In this document: positions 49,056 through 51,147 of the stretch, piece by piece | Position numbering within the stretch: position 1 is the first letter of the stretch | Layout: every line of letters begins with the position of its first letter | Assembly: GCA_000320545.1 (NCBI GenBank) | Contig: ADNK01000149.1 | Coordinates: 245,001 to 296,147, forward strand | Direction of reading: 5' to 3' | Length of the DNA: 51,147 nucleotides | Source of the DNA: Bigelowiella natans CCMP2755 | Taxonomy: Eukaryota; Cercozoa; Chlorarachniophyceae | Position numbers and translations under genes: made by a program | The notes under the pieces: model-generated | What the model was told of the DNA's origin: nothing | What the model saw: the letters and a program-made list of their open reading frames with translations, nothing else | Databases searched by the model: none

Positions 49056-50202
49056 GGTAAATATAATCAACAACCTCAATGTAGCTTTCAAGGGAATTTC
49101 GGAAAGCCGGTGCTTCCAGCCTACCCGCGCCTGCTGGCTCTAATGGGTTCGGAAGAAATGCTGAGCTTTCATGATCGAGTTGATAATGCCAAGGCTTCGG
49201 AGCCCTCCGGCTCCCCCACGTGTCAGCTAATTTGGGATCTGGCTCGAGTGTCGTTGTCTCATTGCTGCTGCTTGTGTTTCTTGTGTTGGTAGGAAGATTG
49301 TGCTGGTAAGTATCCGTATCATGCGTCGCACGGAAGATGACCGTCCACACGCTTATGTTTCCAGTCGCATCTAGATGTGAGTGAGAGGAGGTGGTGGTGG
49401 CAGTTGTCATCATTGTCATGGAGCAGACAAAAACGAGACATTAATGATAGCAATTGCATCGCTGTTGAGGACCGACATACGATTCGATGTTACATTCTTC
49501 TGAATCGTTCGCAGTATGGCGTACGCATGTGGAAGACTGAGCACACGTGTGCGCTTGCTAGCCGAAGGGGCAGCGAATAAAGGCGCACAACGGCAATAAT
49601 TCGTGCCTTCGTAAAAAAAAATCACAACCTACTCCTCGCATACTGCTGCTGGAAACAGTCAGGTCTACCATTCCCCCATTATCATCCATTCACGCCCCCA
49701 TACATACCCTCCCGGGATACAACCCTCTGCTTTAAGCACTTCCCAGTAACAGGCAGCTACCTTGTGCTGGGCCCGAAAGCATGACTCCTCGATGAACTGG
49801 AGCGTCCACACTGTAGGTGCTGCGATCCAACGCTGGTGAGAAGAAAAAGGTGGAGAAAGAGAGTGAATTGAACCATTAGAAAGCAGCCTGTAATGAATGC
49901 TGAAAAGGGTGGTATGTTGATAATTGAGATGACGTTTGCCCTTCTCAGCTCAGGGTTACTCATGGGGTCGGACAATCACGATCCCGGTCACGCACGTGCA
50001 TGCATGAGGAGATATATGCACACGCGACGGGTGTACCCATTGCGATGATCTGCCGATGGCTGCCGGAGGCGAGGAAGCGCAACCCTGTCTTCGATGTCAG
50101 GCGGAACACTTCAACCTGATGATGTTTCGTGTTTGTCGCCAAGCGACGCTTCATTTTTGTGCTCGGGTATGTTTGTATAACGCGGCATCAACGGCCAGGA
50201 AT

Positions 50203-50242
<40 letters not shown>

Positions 50243-50247
50243 CTTAA

Positions 50248-50289
<42 letters not shown>

Positions 50290-51147
50290 GAGGGGGATCA
50301 GAAATGGAAAACTAGGTAGTGCTACTACCACCACTACTACTCTGCTGCTACTGCTGCTACTACTACTACTACTACTGCTACTACTACTACTACCCTGCCC
50401 TTACTCCAATCCCGCCATTCACCATCCACAAATCGCCATAAGCGGAAGTTATTTTGCTGAAACAAGATCATCGGTTGCGGCGCAGTCCCATCTTCCACCT
50501 GTCAGCATCCGCACAACAAACGAAGGGTGACGAAAGAACTGGGCTATCATCAAACCAAATCAACGTCTGCACACCGCGAAGGTGCTGCTATGACTCTCCT
50601 CTACTACCTCAACGATTTGAGGAATTGCGGGCACGAGGTGGGGGAGCTCGTCGATCAGCCGTACAGCAGTCCGGAATGGCGAGATATCATGGTACCTTTC
50701 ATTATTATTATTATTGTTGTTGTTGTTTTTGTTGTTGTTGTGGTTGTTGTTGTTTTTGTTGCTGTTGATGCTGTTGCTGCCTTCCACTGTCATTGCTATT
50801 GTTGTGGGGGGCGTGATCGGTGATTGGCATTCGCACAGTCGAAGATAGCAAACTATCAAACCCCTCGATATCTGCATAGGAAATGACGCGAAAATCCGAC
50901 GATGTTTACAGACGTATGTTTTACCCTTGAGTCTCATTATATTCTGAGGTCCGAGGAATGATCTTTGCCATGTCAGCTAACTCAGCCGCAATCTGACAAA
51001 TGATGAACAATTGATGAGATGATAATCACTAAATAAAACTTTGCAGATCATTTCTCCTTTCTCTCCTCCTCCTCCTCCTCCTCCTCCTCCTCCTCCTCCT
51101 TCTCTTCCCTCCTTCCCTATTCTCCTTTCTCGGTCTATCTGCTTTTC
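48401..51147 (-). CDS. WD-repeat-like protein with disordered, coiled C-terminus (partial, 5' part beyond window)
   Basis: Exons placed by splice signals and phase: 50992-50925 (IAAELADMAKIIPRTSEYNE), 50115-50037 (VEVFRLTSKTGLRFLASGSH), 49832-49761 (ALDRSTYSVDAPVHRGVML), 49370-49075 (DATGNISVWTVIFRATHDT then a Ser/Thr/Pro-rich loop), about 48751-48610 (ELIKASTPTPEWERSSSS) and the last exon 48535-48401 (DLEEQIRARKQLHGEDLDLE, Cys/Ser-rich, stop TAA). DATGNISVW and the RFLASGS/RQIIAM strands look like beta-propeller blades, so a WD-type fold is likely. The phase between the exons ending 49075 and starting 48751 does not match, so an exon is missing there. A further coding-like exon on this strand may lie at about 50695-50580, but the opposite strand is also open. 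Function unknown. Confidence 0.5.
50203..50291. repeat. (GT)n and (GA)n microsatellites
   Basis: GT units at 50203-50242 and GA units at 50253-50282, in an intron of the right-edge gene. Confidence 0.9.
51064..51102. repeat. (CTC)n microsatellite
   Basis: About 12 CTC units at the right edge. A similar block of about 11 units lies at 752-785. Confidence 0.95.

Noticed and set aside
50527-50823. Plus-strand frame with MTLLYYLNDLRN
   Set aside because: Possible, but the flanking exons of the right-edge gene are on the minus strand and the same segment is open there with splice-like borders. Left unassigned.

Overview
The window is nuclear DNA of an intron-rich, microsatellite-rich eukaryote, most likely a unicellular alga or related protist. 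Coding exons are short and joined by GT-AG introns, many only 56-76 nt and others a few hundred nt filled with CT, GT, TA or GA tracts. TAA, TGA and TAG all end genes. The set is typically eukaryotic: a VPS9 Rab5-type GEF, TYW2, RER1, SPCS3, myo-inositol-phosphate synthase, WDR74/Nsa1, a tandem-RRM protein and an FHA protein. Two gene products open with a hydrophobic leader followed by a basic Ser/Arg-rich stretch, which would suit a complex (secondary) plastid. The taxon cannot be fixed from sequence alone. No rRNA, tRNA, CRISPR or transposase gene was recognised.

Layout, left to right: a membrane-anchored protein (-, to 1357); VPS9 protein (-, 2576-9776); TYW2-like enzyme (+, 10281-14187); secreted glycosyl-hydrolase-like protein (-, 14854-16284); four-RRM protein (+, 16911-20770); RER1 (-, 21889-23338); SPCS3 (+, 23815-24865); inositol-3-phosphate synthase (+, 26399-29560); histidine-phosphatase-fold protein lacking both usual histidines (-, 30761-33362); FHA/coiled-coil protein (+, 33933-38254); WDR74/Nsa1 (-, 39005-42971); small basic, probably mitochondrial protein (+, 43439-44020); conserved, probably plastid protein (-, 44675-45916); secreted 402-residue protein (+, 46351-47735); and the 3' part of a WD-like gene (-, 48401 to beyond the right edge).

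Gene models were built by hand. For TYW2, RRM, RER1, SPCS3, INO1, FHA, the plastid protein and the 402-residue protein, all exon phases agree and the summed coding length is a multiple of three. The 5'-most gene, the middle of the VPS9 gene, parts of WDR74, one junction in the phosphatase-fold gene and the right-edge gene are incomplete.

Two large-scale patterns stand out. Genes alternate strand almost perfectly, giving divergent pairs with 360-630 bp shared promoters and convergent pairs with 0.5-1.2 kb shared 3' regions. The 3' regions, and only those, are rich in CTAGCTAG and TGCATGC words and small hairpins. A roughly 55-nt element recurs in two or three of them. The strongest functional clusters are ER/early-secretory (RER1 and SPCS3 share one 476-bp promoter) and RNA/ribosome-related (TYW2, RRM protein, WDR74).
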